The notes: generated by a model not told the origin, from the letters alone. A DNA stretch of 64,000 bases from Pseudomonas oryzagri (GCF_020831405.1 NZ_JAJHPU010000046.1:1-64000); one strand, 5' to 3'. Positions 30,851 to 40,855 are shown, numbered from the stretch's first letter. Numbers and translations: made by a program.

Positions 30851-31331
30851 GCGACCGGACGTGGCGCCGGAGTCGATCTGGCGCGATCCCTGGCAGTTCG
30901 TCGCCTTCGGGTTCGGCTCCGGCGCCCTGCGTCCGGCGCCGGGCACCTGGGGCACCCTGGTGGGCCTCGCCTTCGTGCCGCTGCTACAACTGCTGCCGAT
31001 CTGGGGCTACGCGCTGATCCTGCTGCTCGCATCGCTGTTCGGTTGCTGGCTGTGTGGCAAGGTATCCCGCGATCTGGGCGTGCACGACCACGGCGGCATC
31101 GTCTGGGACGAGATCGTCGGCATCTGGATCACCTGCTGGCTGGCGCCGCCGGGTTGGCCCTGGCTGCTCGCCGGCTTCCTGCTGTTCCGCCTGCTCGACA
31201 TCGCCAAGCCCTGGCCGATCCGCTGGGCCGACCGCCATGTGCACGGCGGCCTCGGTATCATGCTCGACGATCTGCTCGCCGGCCTCGGCGCCTTCCTGCT
31301 GCTGCAGGGACTGGTCCGGCTGCTGGGCTGA
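30837..31331 (+). CDS. pgpA: Phosphatidylglycerophosphatase A
   Basis: 164 residues with about four hydrophobic segments and the family motifs PGTWGTLVGL and WDEIVGIWIT. It removes phosphate from phosphatidylglycerophosphate in the inner membrane to give phosphatidylglycerol. The start lies inside thiL, suggesting coupling. Confidence 0.96.
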   Translation: MGKLERPDVAPESIWRDPWQFVAFGFGSGALRPAPGTWGTLVGLAFVPLLQLLPIWGYALILLLASLFGCWLCGKVSRDLGVHDHGGIVWDEIVGIWITCWLAPPGWPWLLAGFLLFRLLDIAKPWPIRWADRHVHGGLGIMLDDLLAGLGAFLLLQGLVRLLG

Positions 31332-31384
31332 ATCCCCAACCACTCCCCGCCCGCCGGCGCGGAGGCGACGAAAAGGAGTTTGTC

Positions 31385-32029
31385 ATGCGTTCATTGCTCG
31401 CCCTGGGCGCCGGCCTGCTGCTGGCCGGCCCGCTGTCCGCGGCGCCGCAGGTCCAGGTGGTCGGCCTGTTCCCCGGCGCGGCGGTGGTCACCATCGACGG
31501 CCAGCGCCAGCTGCTCAAGGTCGGCCAGAAAGGGCCGGGCGGGGTCACCGTGGTGCGCGCCGACGCCCGCGGCGCGGTGCTCAGCGTCGACGGCGTGGAA
31601 AAGGCCTACGATCTGTCCCGCGAGTACAACACCGGCGGCTACGCCGCGCCGCAGCGGACCCAGATGAGCATTGCCCGCGGCAACGATGGCCACTACTCGA
31701 CGGCCGGTTCGATCAACGGCCAGAACGTGCAGTTCCTGGTCGACACCGGTGCTTCCTCGGTGGCGATGAACGAGGCCCAGGCCAGGCGCCTCGGTCTCGA
31801 CTACAAGACCCGCGGCCAGCCGATGCAGGTCAACACCGCCGGCGGCGTGGTGCCGGCCTGGCGCATGAGCCTCGACCGCGTCAAGGTCGGCGGCATCGAG
31901 GTGCTCGGCGTCGAGGCGGCGATCGTCGCCGGCGGCTCGCCCACCGAGGTGCTGCTCGGCATGAGCTACCTCAACCGCGTCGGCTGGCGCGAGGAGCAGG
32001 GCGTGCTGCGCCTGCAGGCCAAGCACTGA
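31385..32029 (+). CDS. Retropepsin-like aspartic protease, exported or membrane-anchored
   Basis: 214 residues. A signal-like N-terminus (MRSLLALGAGLLLAGPLSAA) precedes a beta-rich N-terminal domain and a single aspartic-protease domain with FLVDTGASSVAMN (near residue 120) and the hydrophobic-hydrophobic-G turn VLLGMSYL. One DTG per chain means it must dimerise. It belongs to the bacterial clan AA proteases; the substrate is unknown. AAGGAG precedes the ATG, and a GC-rich hairpin follows. Confidence 0.88.
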   Translation: MRSLLALGAGLLLAGPLSAAPQVQVVGLFPGAAVVTIDGQRQLLKVGQKGPGGVTVVRADARGAVLSVDGVEKAYDLSREYNTGGYAAPQRTQMSIARGNDGHYSTAGSINGQNVQFLVDTGASSVAMNEAQARRLGLDYKTRGQPMQVNTAGGVVPAWRMSLDRVKVGGIEVLGVEAAIVAGGSPTEVLLGMSYLNRVGWREEQGVLRLQAKH

Positions 32030-32037
32030 GCGCGGTG

Positions 32038-32061
32038 GCCGCCGGCAGGCTTGCCGGCGGC
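32038..32061 (+). terminator. GC-rich hairpin after the retropepsin gene
   Basis: gccgccggca (32038-32047) pairs perfectly with tgccggcggc (32052-32061) around GGCT. It lacks a T-tract, so it may pause or only weakly terminate transcription before the next gene. Confidence 0.4.
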
Positions 32062-32109
32062 GCCGGGGCGGCGGCATAGTCGGGTGACTGCCCCGCCTGG
32101 ACCCGCGCC

Positions 32110-33693
32110 ATGGACAACACTCCGCCGCCACCGCTCATCGGCTGCGCCTGCGCCGACGCGACCCTGCAGCTGCACCGGGTCGCCATCGACACCTACCGCG
32201 AGAACGTCGCCTACCTGCATCGCGATTGCGCCGTGTACCGCGCCGAGGGCTTCCAGGCGCTGTCCAAGGTCGAGGTGCGCGCCAACGGCCGGCGCATCCT
32301 CGCCAGCCTCAACGTGGTCGACGATGCCGCGCTGGTCGGCTGCCAGCAGCTCGGCCTGTCCGAGGACGCCTTTCTTCAGCTCGGCGTGGAGGAGGGGCAC
32401 CCGGCCAGCATCTGCCAGGCCGAGCCGCCGTCGTCGATTCCCGCCCTGCACCGCAAGATCGCCGGCGAGCGCCTGGATCGCGAGGACTTCCGCGCCATCG
32501 TCCGCGACATCGCCGCGCATCGCTATTCGAAGATCGAACTGACCGCCTTCGTGGTCGCCTGCAACCAGGGCGAGCTGGACCGCGAGGAGGTGTACTTCCT
32601 CAGCGACGCGATGATCCGGGTCGGCCGCAGCCTCGACTGGCACGAGCAGCCGGTGGTCGACAAGCACTGCATCGGCGGCGTGCCCGGCAACCGCACCTCG
32701 ATGCTGGTGGTGCCGATCGTCGCGGCGCACGGCATGCTGTGCCCGAAGACCTCGTCGCGGGCGATCACCTCGCCGGCCGGCACCGCCGACACCATGGAGG
32801 TGCTGGCCAACGTCGAGCTGTCCTTCGCCAGCCTCGAGGGCATCGTCCGCGAACATCGCGGCTGCCTGGCCTGGGGCGGCACCAGCGAGCTGTCGCCGGC
32901 CGACGACGTGCTGATCTCCGTGGAGCGGCCGCTGTCGATCGACTCGCCGGGGCAGATGGTCGCCTCGATCCTCTCCAAGAAGATCGCCGCCGGTTCCACC
33001 CACCTGGTGCTGGACATCCCGGTCGGACCGACCGCCAAGGTGCGCTCGCTGCCCGAGGCGCAGCGCCTGCGCAGGCTGTTCGAGTTCGTCGCCGCACGCC
33101 TGGGCATGACCCTCGACGTGGTGATCACCGACGGCCGCCAGCCGGTGGGCAGCGGTATCGGTCCGGTGCTGGAGGCGCGCGACGTGATGCGCGTGCTGGA
33201 GAACGACCCGCGCGCGCCCGACGACCTGCGCCAGAAGGCGCTGCGCCTGGCCGGGCGCATGCTCGAGTTCGATCCCGACGTGCGCGGCGGCGACGGCTAT
33301 GCCATCGCCCGCAATATCCTCGATTCCGGTCGCGCGCTGGCCAAGATGCAGGCGATCATCGCCGCCCAGGGCGACCGTGGATTCGACCCCACTGCCCCGG
33401 CCCTGGCGCCGCTGTCCTTCGAAGTGAACGCCGAGTGCGGTGGCATGGTGGTCGGCATCGACAATCTGCAGCTGGCGCGTATCGCCCGCCTGGCCGGCGC
33501 GCCCAAGGTGCAGGGCGCCGGCGTCGACCTGCTGTGCAAGCTCGGCGAGCCGGTCGCGGCCGGCGCGCCGCTGTACCGGGTATACGCCGCCTATCCCGCC
33601 GACCTGGAGTTCGCTCGCCAGGCCTGCCAGCGCAGCGCGGGCTTCGCCATCGGTGCGCCCGACCAGCTGCCGCACCTGTTCGTGGAGTTCTGA
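32110..33693 (+). CDS. AMP/thymidine phosphorylase-family protein (archaeal-type DeoA)
   Basis: 527 residues, of the long phosphorylase class with an extra N-terminal domain (about 1-95). The nucleoside-phosphorylase core has [17 protein letters not shown] (near 185), [18 protein letters not shown] (near 215) and a phosphate/substrate loop [15 protein letters not shown]. In archaea this class is AMP phosphorylase, releasing the base and ribose 1,5-bisphosphate; bacterial members are usually named putative thymidine phosphorylase. Its TGA overlaps the ATG of a PRPP-synthetase-like gene (TGATG). Confidence 0.88.
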   Translation: MDNTPPPPLIGCACADATLQLHRVAIDTYRENVAYLHRDCAVYRAEGFQALSKVEVRANGRRILASLNVVDDAALVGCQQLGLSEDAFLQLGVEEGHPASICQAEPPSSIPALHRKIAGERLDREDFRAIVRDIAAHRYSKIELTAFVVACNQGELDREEVYFLSDAMIRVGRSLDWHEQPVVDKHCIGGVPGNRTSMLVVPIVAAHGMLCPKTSSRAITSPAGTADTMEVLANVELSFASLEGIVREHRGCLAWGGTSELSPADDVLISVERPLSIDSPGQMVASILSKKIAAGSTHLVLDIPVGPTAKVRSLPEAQRLRRLFEFVAARLGMTLDVVITDGRQPVGSGIGPVLEARDVMRVLENDPRAPDDLRQKALRLAGRMLEFDPDVRGGDGYAIARNILDSGRALAKMQAIIAAQGDRGFDPTAPALAPLSFEVNAECGGMVVGIDNLQLARIARLAGAPKVQGAGVDLLCKLGEPVAAGAPLYRVYAAYPADLEFARQACQRSAGFAIGAPDQLPHLFVEF

Positions 33694-34598
33694 TGACCAG
33701 CCAGCTGCTGTATTTCACCGACGAACAGGCTCCCGCCCTGCGCCTGGCCGCCGCCTGCGGCCTGCCGGCGGCGGCCGTCGAGCGCCACCGCTTCCCCGAC
33801 GACGAGCTGCGCCTGCGCCTGCCGCTGGCCGCCGGCGAGGCGCCGGCCGACACCCTGGTGCTGTACCGCAGTCTCGACCGGCCCAACGAGAAGCTGGTCG
33901 AGCTGCTGCTGGTCGCCGGCGAGGCGCGCCGCCTCGGTGCGCGCCGCCTGCTGCTGGTGGCGCCCTACCTGGCCTACATGCGCCAGGACATCGCCTTCCA
34001 GCCGGGCGAGGTGGTCAGCCAGAAGGTGGTCGGCCAGTTTCTCGCCGGGTTGTTCGATGCGGTGATCACCGTCGATCCGCACCTGCACCGCATCGCTACG
34101 CTTGACGAGGCGATCCCCCACGGCGACGCGCTCAGCCTGTCCGGCGCGCCGCTGCTCGCCGGGCTGATCGCCGCGCGGGTGGAGAATCCGCTGCTGGTCG
34201 GCCCGGACGCCGAGTCGCGGCAGTGGATCGAGGCGGCCGCCGCGACGCACGGCTTCGACTACGGGGTGTGCAGCAAGGTGCGCCACGGCGATCGCGACGT
34301 GGAGATCGCCCTGCCGGCGCTGGCGGTGCGCGGCCGCGCGGTGGTGCTGCTCGACGACGTGGCCAGCACCGGGCACACCCTGGCACGCGCCGCGCGCCTG
34401 CTCGGTGCGGCCGGCGCCGCCTCGGTGGACGTGGCGGTGACCCACGCGCTGTTCGCCGACGACGCCCTGCAGCTGCTCGGCGAGGCCGGCGTGCGCGAGG
34501 TGTGGAGCAGCGACTGCATCGCCCATCCGAGCAACGCGGTCAGCGTGGCGCCGCTGTTGGCCGAGGCGCTGGGGCGGCTGGGCGTCGGCGCGGGATAG
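33693..34598 (+). CDS. Ribose-phosphate pyrophosphokinase paralogue
   Basis: 301 residues. PRPP-synthetase features are intact: RFPDDELRLRLP (near 29), APYLAYMRQDIAFQPGE (near 91), a VDPHLHR loop with the catalytic His region, a flexible-loop K-x-R (SKVRHGD) and the PRPP-binding loop VVLLDDVASTGHTLARA. It is shorter and more divergent than housekeeping Prs (about 315 residues), so it is likely a second, specialised copy. It is translationally coupled to the phosphorylase, implying one pathway around ribose phosphates and AMP. Confidence 0.85.
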   Translation: MTSQLLYFTDEQAPALRLAAACGLPAAAVERHRFPDDELRLRLPLAAGEAPADTLVLYRSLDRPNEKLVELLLVAGEARRLGARRLLLVAPYLAYMRQDIAFQPGEVVSQKVVGQFLAGLFDAVITVDPHLHRIATLDEAIPHGDALSLSGAPLLAGLIAARVENPLLVGPDAESRQWIEAAAATHGFDYGVCSKVRHGDRDVEIALPALAVRGRAVVLLDDVASTGHTLARAARLLGAAGAASVDVAVTHALFADDALQLLGEAGVREVWSSDCIAHPSNAVSVAPLLAEALGRLGVGAG

Positions 34599-34648
34599 GT
34601 GTCGGTCGGGGCCCGCACCTCTTTCGATGAGCGGCGATCGGCGTGACG

Positions 34649-34697
34649 GGGATGCCTGCGGCATCCCTGTCGGGTTACCCCGCTGTGCGGCTAACCC
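34649..34697. repeat. REP-like tandem hairpins
   Basis: Two neighbouring inverted repeats: GGGATGCC/GGCATCCC (34649-34667) and GGGTTA/TAACCC with inner CCGC/GCGG (34672-34697). GGGTTA...TAACCC hairpins are common dispersed elements in Pseudomonas genomes. They lie in the gap before ribA. Confidence 0.55.
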
Positions 34698-34805
34698 AAC
34701 CTACCTGGTTACCCCGCGCGTATGTCTGCCATGCGATTCCCGAGTGGCCGTCTCGGCCATGCTTGCTGCTACAATCGGCGCCTTACGACTTTCAGGAGTG
34801 CTCCG

Positions 34806-35417
34806 GTGTCCGTCGTCTTTGTCGCCGCCTCGAAGCTGCCAACCCCGTTTGGCGTGTTCACCATGCATGGTTTTCTCGATGAGGCCACCGGCAAGGAGCA
34901 CGTGGCCCTGACCATGGGGGACGTGGCCAACGGCGAGCCGGTGCTCGGCCGCCTGCATTCCGAGTGCCTGACCGGCGACGCCCTGTTCAGCCTGCGCTGC
35001 GACTGCGGTGCCCAGCTCGAGGCGGCGCTGCGCGCCATCTCCGGCGAGGGCCGCGGCGTGCTGCTGTACCTGCGCCAGGAAGGCCGCGGCATCGGCCTGC
35101 TCAACAAGATCCGCGCCTACGAGCTGCAGGACGGCGGCGCCGACACCGTGGAGGCCAACGAGCGGCTGGGCTTCTCCGCCGACCAGCGCGACTACGCGAT
35201 GTGCCGGCCGATGCTCGACCACCTGGGCATCCGCGAGGTCAAGCTGATGACCAACAACCCGCGCAAGCTCAAGGCGCTGGAAACCTACGGCATCCGCCTG
35301 GCCGAGCGCGTGCCGCTGCACAGCGGGCTCAATCCGCACAACAAGCACTACCTGGCGACCAAGGCCGGCAAGCTCGGCCACCTGCTCGGCAATCTGCACC
35401 AGGCCGAGGACGAATGA
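34806..35417 (+). CDS. ribA: GTP cyclohydrolase II
   Basis: 203 residues from GTG 34806 with AGGAG 8 bases upstream. The zinc site is complete: [17 protein letters not shown] holds all three cysteines. [20 protein letters not shown] carries the GTP-binding and catalytic residues. It starts riboflavin synthesis from GTP, the activity missing in the RibA-like half of RibBA. Its stop overlaps the next start (ATGA). Confidence 0.97.
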   Translation: MSVVFVAASKLPTPFGVFTMHGFLDEATGKEHVALTMGDVANGEPVLGRLHSECLTGDALFSLRCDCGAQLEAALRAISGEGRGVLLYLRQEGRGIGLLNKIRAYELQDGGADTVEANERLGFSADQRDYAMCRPMLDHLGIREVKLMTNNPRKLKALETYGIRLAERVPLHSGLNPHNKHYLATKAGKLGHLLGNLHQAEDE

Positions 35418-35836
35418 GTGCCGTGCGCCTGCAGCGGCTGACCTTCGCCCGCCGCTGGTGGGGGCTGCTGGCCGTGGCCATGCTGCCGCTGCTGCTGCTC
35501 GGCGCCTTCGGCCCGGCGCGGCCACCGCTGCCGGACAGCCTGGCCATGCCGCTGTTCATCGCCGCGCTGCTGTCGATGTTCGTCGGCCTGCCGCTGTTCC
35601 GCCGCTTCAAGCTGGCGCTGATCGCCTGCGCGCGCGCCCTCGGCACCCCGGATGAAGCCGGCGCCTGGGCCGCCTTGGCCCGTGCCCAGCGCAACGGCCT
35701 GATCGGCGCCCTGGGGCCGGCCTGGATCGCCGCCCTCGGCCGCCTCGCCGACCTGCACGGCGTGGCGGTGCTGCTGCTGGTGCTGGCCAGCGCGACCATC
35801 GCCGTCCTCTACCGCCTGCCGCGCCAGCTCGGCTGA
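35414..35836 (+). CDS. Small inner-membrane protein, unknown function
   Basis: 140 residues with four likely membrane segments ([64 protein letters not shown]). I recognise no family motif. It is tightly packed between ribA (4-bp overlap) and btuF (1-bp overlap), so it is certainly co-translated with them. Confidence 0.8.
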   Translation: MSAVRLQRLTFARRWWGLLAVAMLPLLLLGAFGPARPPLPDSLAMPLFIAALLSMFVGLPLFRRFKLALIACARALGTPDEAGAWAALARAQRNGLIGALGPAWIAALGRLADLHGVAVLLLVLASATIAVLYRLPRQLG

Positions 35837-36642
35837 TGCGCCGCCTGCTGGCCGCCGTCCTGCTGCTGGCCGCCGGCCTGGCGCAGGCCGCGCCGGGCGC
35901 CCAGCGGGTGGTGGCGCTGGCGCCCTCGCTCAGCGAACTGATGCTCGAACTGGACGCCGGCGAGCGTCTGGTCGGCGTGCTCGACGGCGGCCCGCGCCCG
36001 CCGGCGCTGGCCCATCTGCCTTCGCTCGGCCGCTACGGCCAGCTCAACCTGGAAGTGCTGCTCAGCCTGCAGCCGGACCTGATCCTGCTCTGGCCGGACA
36101 GCGTCGGCCCGGCCATGCACGCCCAGCTCAGGACCCTCGGCATCCCGCTGATCGAGGCGCAGCCGCACAGCTTCGCCGAGCTGGCCGGCCAGCTCGAAAG
36201 CATCGGCGCGGCGGTCGGCCACGCCGAGCAGGGCGCGCTTCTTGCCGCGCAGCTGCGCGCACGGCTCGCCGCGCTGGCCGGGCGCTACGCCGGCCGTGCG
36301 CCGCTTACGGTGTTCTACCAGGTGTGGGATCGGCCGCTGTACACCCTCGGAGGTCGGCAGATCGTCAGCGACGCGTTGCGCCTGTGCGGCGCGCGCAATG
36401 TCTTCGCCGACCTCGAGCTGCCGGCGCCGCAGGTCGGCGTCGAGTCGGTGCTGGCCCGCGACCCGGCGGTGATCCTGGTCGGCGCGCCGGAGCAGCTCGC
36501 CGCCTGGCAGGCCTGGCCGCAGCTCGCCGCGGTGCAGCGCGGGCAGGTGTGGGTGGTGCCCGACGCCGGGCTGGAGCGGCCGAGCTTCCAGATGCTCGCC
36601 GCCACCGAAAGGCTCTGCGCGCTGCTCGAGCGGGCGCGCTGA
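35836..36642 (+). CDS. btuF: Cobalamin-binding periplasmic protein BtuF
   Basis: 268 residues. A signal peptide ([20 protein letters not shown]) precedes a type III periplasmic-binding fold (RVVALAPSLSELMLELDAG; NLEVLLSLQPDLILLWPDS). The class passes vitamin B12 to the BtuCD importer. btuC and btuD are not in the window. It is convergent with btuB, which supports the B12 assignment. Confidence 0.88.
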   Translation: MRRLLAAVLLLAAGLAQAAPGAQRVVALAPSLSELMLELDAGERLVGVLDGGPRPPALAHLPSLGRYGQLNLEVLLSLQPDLILLWPDSVGPAMHAQLRTLGIPLIEAQPHSFAELAGQLESIGAAVGHAEQGALLAAQLRARLAALAGRYAGRAPLTVFYQVWDRPLYTLGGRQIVSDALRLCGARNVFADLELPAPQVGVESVLARDPAVILVGAPEQLAAWQAWPQLAAVQRGQVWVVPDAGLERPSFQMLAATERLCALLERAR

Positions 36643-36699
36643 ACTCGCCGTCCGGAAGCGACGCGGCCCCGCAGGCGCAGAACCGCGTCCTACGGAGCG

Positions 36700-38586
36700 T
36701 TACAGGCTGGGTGTCCAGGTCACCGAAGCGAGCGCGGTGCGGCCCGTTTCGCGGAAGGCGTTGTACTGGCCGTCAAAGTCGTGATCGTACAGTGCGTTCG
36801 AGTATTCCTTGTCCAGCACGTTATCCAGTTTCAGCCCCACTTCTATCTCGGGGGTCGCCTGCCAACTGCTGCGTATGTTGAGCAGGCCGTAACCGGCGAT
36901 TTTCCGCTCGTTGGCCACGTCGTCGTAGCTATGGCTGATGGCCTGCCAGCTGGCGCCGACGGACGCGGCGCCGAACCGGCGATCCACATCCAGGCTCAAG
37001 GTGCGTTTGGCGCGCCGGTTGAGGATATGCCCGCTGTCGCGGTCGCGCGGGTCGATCAGGCTGAGGCCCAACGCGCTCTGCCAGCCAAACAACTCCTGCT
37101 GCAGTGAGGCCTCGAAGCCGTTGATGCGTGCCTTCTGGACGTTGCGCGGAATGTCGCTGAAGACAATGGCGTCCTCCAGATCGGTGCGATATAGCGCTGC
37201 TTCCAGGCGAGTCTTCTCCGCCAGCTGGCTGCGCCACTGCAGCTCGTAAGTCTTGGACTGCTCCGGCTTCAGGTTCGGGTTGGCGAAGGTGAAGCAGCCG
37301 AACCCCGGGAAGCAGGAGTCTGGATAGTAGAGGTCGGTGAAGGTGGGCGCGCGGAAGCCTTCGGCGTAGGACAGCACCAGGTCGTTGTCGGCATCCAGAG
37401 GCACGGTCAGGGCGCCGTTGAAGGTGTTCTGGCTGCCGAACTGCTCGTTCTTGTCGTGGCGCAGGCCCAGCTCGGTGGAGAAGCGTTCGCCGGCGAAGCG
37501 ATGCTGGAGCAGGGCGGCCTGGTTCCAGCGCTGGTCCTCGCTGTACGTGCTGGTGGTGTGCAGGGTTTCCTCGTACCAATCGAGACCAGCGAGCAGGCTG
37601 TGCCCGCCGCCCAGCGTCAGGGTGTTGAGCCAGGCGACCGAGTCGCGGTAGGTGTTGAACGGACTGGCGGTGGCGACGTCGTCGAAACGCTCGACGCTGC
37701 GGTTCTCACTGTGGCCGAGTTCAACGCGGCTGCTCCAGGTCTCGTTGAGCTGGGCGGCCAGGAAGCCGGCATAGCTGGTCAGCTGGAAGTCGTTATAGGG
37801 ATAGGCGCCGTCGAAGCTCAGGTCGTATTCGCTCTCGCCGCGCTGGTCTAGCACGCTGAAGCCGCCTTCGAGGCGCTCGCTGAAGCGATGGCTGAGGTTC
37901 AGGCTGACGCCGTTGTTGCGGTAGGCGTCATGGTCGCTGTTCGGACGACTGCCGACGCTAGTGCGGTCGATGCCGTTGGTGGCGTCGGCGCTGGCGTTGA
38001 GGCTGAAGCGGGTGGCTCCGTCGCCGCCGGACAGGCCTAGGCTGCGCTCCCAAGTGCCGCGGCTGCCGTAGCCTATGTGCAGGCGCGGTTGCAGCCCGGG
38101 GCCCTCCGTGCGGCGGGTGAAGATCTGCACCACCCCGCCGATGGCGTCGGCACCGTATAGCGCCGAGCGCGGCCCGCGCAGGACCTCGATGCGTTCGATC
38201 TGCTCGATACTGAGCGCCTGCAGTTGAGCGGCGCCGCCGGCGGCGTCGACGATGCGCTGCCCGTCCACCAGCACGATGCTCTGCGCGCTCTTGGTGCCAC
38301 GGATGTTCAGGCCGGTTAGGCTGCCGCGGCCGCCGTTCTGAGTGATCTGCACGCCGGGCACGCGACTCAGTAGTTCGCCGACGTTGGAGGGCTGCAGGCG
38401 CTCGATGTCGTTGCGGGTGAAGACTGTGGTCAGATTGGTGGCCTGAGCTCTGAGTTCAGCCTGACGGCCGGAGGTGATCACTAGGGCCGGCAGTTTCAGT
38501 TGCTCTTCGAGGCTGCCGGGCGACTCGGCGGCCAGCAGGCTGGCGGGGAGGACGCTGACGGCCAGGGCCAGTCGGGAAAGCTTCAT
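36700..38586 (-). CDS. btuB: TonB-dependent vitamin B12 receptor BtuB
   Basis: 628 residues. A signal peptide (MKLSRLALAVSVLPASLLAA) precedes the plug domain (about 35-150; GLNIRGTKSAQSIVLVDGQR) and a 22-strand barrel ending in an aromatic-rich tail (SVTWTPSL). The TonB box is likely LPALVIT. BtuB imports cobalamin across the outer membrane using TonB energy. A cobalamin riboswitch lies upstream, and btuF lies next to it. Confidence 0.94.
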   Translation of the reverse strand: MKLSRLALAVSVLPASLLAAESPGSLEEQLKLPALVITSGRQAELRAQATNLTTVFTRNDIERLQPSNVGELLSRVPGVQITQNGGRGSLTGLNIRGTKSAQSIVLVDGQRIVDAAGGAAQLQALSIEQIERIEVLRGPRSALYGADAIGGVVQIFTRRTEGPGLQPRLHIGYGSRGTWERSLGLSGGDGATRFSLNASADATNGIDRTSVGSRPNSDHDAYRNNGVSLNLSHRFSERLEGGFSVLDQRGESEYDLSFDGAYPYNDFQLTSYAGFLAAQLNETWSSRVELGHSENRSVERFDDVATASPFNTYRDSVAWLNTLTLGGGHSLLAGLDWYEETLHTTSTYSEDQRWNQAALLQHRFAGERFSTELGLRHDKNEQFGSQNTFNGALTVPLDADNDLVLSYAEGFRAPTFTDLYYPDSCFPGFGCFTFANPNLKPEQSKTYELQWRSQLAEKTRLEAALYRTDLEDAIVFSDIPRNVQKARINGFEASLQQELFGWQSALGLSLIDPRDRDSGHILNRRAKRTLSLDVDRRFGAASVGASWQAISHSYDDVANERKIAGYGLLNIRSSWQATPEIEVGLKLDNVLDKEYSNALYDHDFDGQYNAFRETGRTALASVTWTPSL

Positions 38587-38696
38587 CGGGAAATCCTCAA
38601 AAGTGATGGGCAGACTTTCGAGGAGGGCGGGAGACAGCGACGGGCCCGCGGCGCGGGCGCGCGACTGACGGTGCGGCCCTCCGCAACACCTGTCGA

Positions 38697-38890
38697 CTCC
38701 GTCGGGGCCGGTCTCCGGGCTGTCGACGCATGGGCGCTCACCTTCCCGGACGCGCACGTCCAGTGGTCTGTCGAGGCCATGTGCAGCTCGCGGCTGCGGT
38801 CGATTACCGTTGCGGGGGCAGCGCCGGCCTTGTCCGAGGACGCACCGGCTTCCCGTTTAAGCCGGCCGTTGTGGCCGGCGCACCCTGACG
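38697..38890 (-). promoter_or_regulatory. Cobalamin riboswitch upstream of btuB
   Basis: Reading the - strand, the order TTAAACGGGAAGCCGGTG, GCTGCCCCCGCAACGGTAA (38822-38804), CACTGG, CGGGAAGGTGAG and AGCCCGGAGACCGGCC matches the cobalamin aptamer and its B12 box. It should lower btuB expression when B12 is abundant. About 110 nt separate it from the btuB ATG. Confidence 0.96.
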
Positions 38891-38924
38891 AAAAGCAAAA
38901 CGCCGCGCACCTTAGTGCGCGGCG
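38891..38924 (-). terminator. Terminator after dxs
   Basis: On the - strand cgccgcgcac/gtgcgcggcg form a perfect 10-bp stem (38901-38924), followed by TTTTGCTTTT (38900-38891). It stops dxs transcription immediately before the btuB riboswitch. Confidence 0.88.
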
Positions 38925-38944
38925 TCGTTTAACTCAAGCCGCTT

Positions 38945-40855
38945 TCAGACCGCTGGTCTTGAGTTTTCTTCAAGCAGCGCCAGGCGCGCGCGCACCGCGG
39001 CTTCCAGGCCGGCGGCGTCCAGGCCGCACTCGGCGAGCATCTCCGCCGGCTTGGCGTGCTCGACGTAGCAGTCGGGCAGGCCCAGCTGCAGCAGCGGCCG
39101 GAGGATGGCCTCGCGGGCGAGGAACTCGGCCACCGCCGAGCCGGCACCGCCCATCACCGCGTTTTCCTCGATGGTGACCAGCAGCTCGTGGCTCTCCGCC
39201 ATGCTGCGCACCAGCGCCTCGTCGAGCGGCTTGACGAAGCGCATGTCGACTACCGTCGCGTCGAGGTGCTCGGCCACCTGCAGGGCCTCGGTCAGCTGCA
39301 CGCCGAACACCAGCAGCGCGACCTTCCGGCCCTGGCGGCGGACCACGCCCTTGCCGATCGCCACGCCGTCCAGCGTCGGATCGATCGGCGCGTTGGGCCC
39401 CGAGCCGCGTGGGTAGCGCACCGCCGCCGGACCGCGGTGGTGGTAGCCGGTGGAGAGCAGCAGGCGCAGCTCGTTCTCGTCGCTGGGGGTCATGACGACC
39501 ATGCCGGGGATGCAGCGCAGGTAGGAGAGGTCGAAGCTGCCGGCGTGGGTCGGACCGTCCTCGCCGACCAGGCCGGCGCGGTCGATGGCCAGCAGGACGT
39601 CGAGGTCCTGCACGGCGACGTCGTGGATCAACTGGTCGTAGGCGCGCTGCAGGAAGGTCGAGTAGATCGCCACCACCGGCTTGGCGCCCTCGCAGGCCAG
39701 GCCCGCGGCCAGGGTCACCGCGTGCTGCTCGGCGATGGCGACGTCGAAGTAGCGGGCCGGGAAGCGGTCGGCGAAAGCCACCAGGTCGGAGCCTTCCTTC
39801 ATCGCCGGGGTGATGCCGATCAGCCGTTCGTCGGCGGCGGCCATGTCGCACAGCCACTGGCCGAACACCGCCGAATACTTCGGCCCGCCGGACTTCTTCG
39901 GCGCCTGTTCGCTGCCCACTTCCAGCTTGCTGATCGCGTGATAACCGATCGGGTCGGCCTCGGCGGGGGCGAAGCCCTTGCCCTTCTTGGTCACCACGTG
40001 GAGGAACTGCGGGCCCTTGAGATCGCGCATCTTGCGCAGGGTGGCGATCAGGGTCGGCAGGTCGTGACCGTCGATCGGGCCGATGTAGTTCCAGCCCAGC
40101 TCCTCGAACAGGGTGCCGGGTACCAGCATGCCCTTGGCGTGCTCCTCGGTGCGCCGGGCGATCTCCCAGGCGCCGGGGATGCGCGAGAGGATCTTCTTGC
40201 TGCCCTCGCGCATGCTGGCGTAGGTGCGGCTGGAGAGGATCTTGGCCAGGTAGTTGGACAGGCCGCCGACGTTCTTGGAGATCGACATGTCGTTGTCGTT
40301 GAGCACGACCAGCATGTCGGCGCTGGTTTCCGAGGCGTGGTTGAGCGCCTCGAAGGCCATGCCGGCGGTCAGCGCGCCGTCGCCGATCACCGCCACGGTG
40401 CGCCGCTCGTTGCCCTGCAGGCGGTTGGCCAGCGCCATGCCCAGCGCCGCGCTGATCGAGGTGCTGGAATGGCCGACGCCGAAGGTGTCGTACTCGCTCT
40501 CGGCGCGGCGCGGGAAGGCGGCCAGGCCGCCCTTCTGGCGCAGGCTGGCCATCCGCTCGCGGCGCCCGGTGAGGATCTTGTGCGGGTAGGCCTGGTGGCC
40601 GACGTCCCACACCAGGCGGTCCTCGGGGGTGTGGTAGACGTGGTGCAGGGCGATGGTCAGCTCGACCACGCCGAGGCCTGCGCCGAAGTGCCCGCCGGTG
40701 CGTCCCACCGTGTAGAGCAGGTACTGGCGCAGCTCGTCGGCCAGGGTGTCCAGCTCGGCCTCGCCGAGGGTGCGCAGCGCGGCGGGGCTGTCGATACGGT
40801 CGAGCAGCGGCGTGTCGGGCCGTTGGCGGGGAAACTCGTGCAGCGTCTTGGGCAT
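38945..40855 (-). CDS. dxs: 1-deoxy-D-xylulose-5-phosphate synthase
   Basis: 636 residues from [19 protein letters not shown]. The thiamine-diphosphate motif is [19 protein letters not shown] with NDNDMSIS, and the transketolase-like pyrimidine domain has the catalytic Glu region [13 protein letters not shown]. It condenses pyruvate and glyceraldehyde 3-phosphate, the first step of the MEP isoprenoid pathway; it needs ThDP, whose kinase ThiL is nearby. An upstream ATG (40918) is rejected by family length. Confidence 0.97.
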   Translation of the reverse strand: MPKTLHEFPRQRPDTPLLDRIDSPAALRTLGEAELDTLADELRQYLLYTVGRTGGHFGAGLGVVELTIALHHVYHTPEDRLVWDVGHQAYPHKILTGRRERMASLRQKGGLAAFPRRAESEYDTFGVGHSSTSISAALGMALANRLQGNERRTVAVIGDGALTAGMAFEALNHASETSADMLVVLNDNDMSISKNVGGLSNYLAKILSSRTYASMREGSKKILSRIPGAWEIARRTEEHAKGMLVPGTLFEELGWNYIGPIDGHDLPTLIATLRKMRDLKGPQFLHVVTKKGKGFAPAEADPIGYHAISKLEVGSEQAPKKSGGPKYSAVFGQWLCDMAAADERLIGITPAMKEGSDLVAFADRFPARYFDVAIAEQHAVTLAAGLACEGAKPVVAIYSTFLQRAYDQLIHDVAVQDLDVLLAIDRAGLVGEDGPTHAGSFDLSYLRCIPGMVVMTPSDENELRLLLSTGYHHRGPAAVRYPRGSGPNAPIDPTLDGVAIGKGVVRRQGRKVALLVFGVQLTEALQVAEHLDATVVDMRFVKPLDEALVRSMAESHELLVTIEENAVMGGAGSAVAEFLAREAILRPLLQLGLPDCYVEHAKPAEMLAECGLDAAGLEAAVRARLALLEENSRPAV

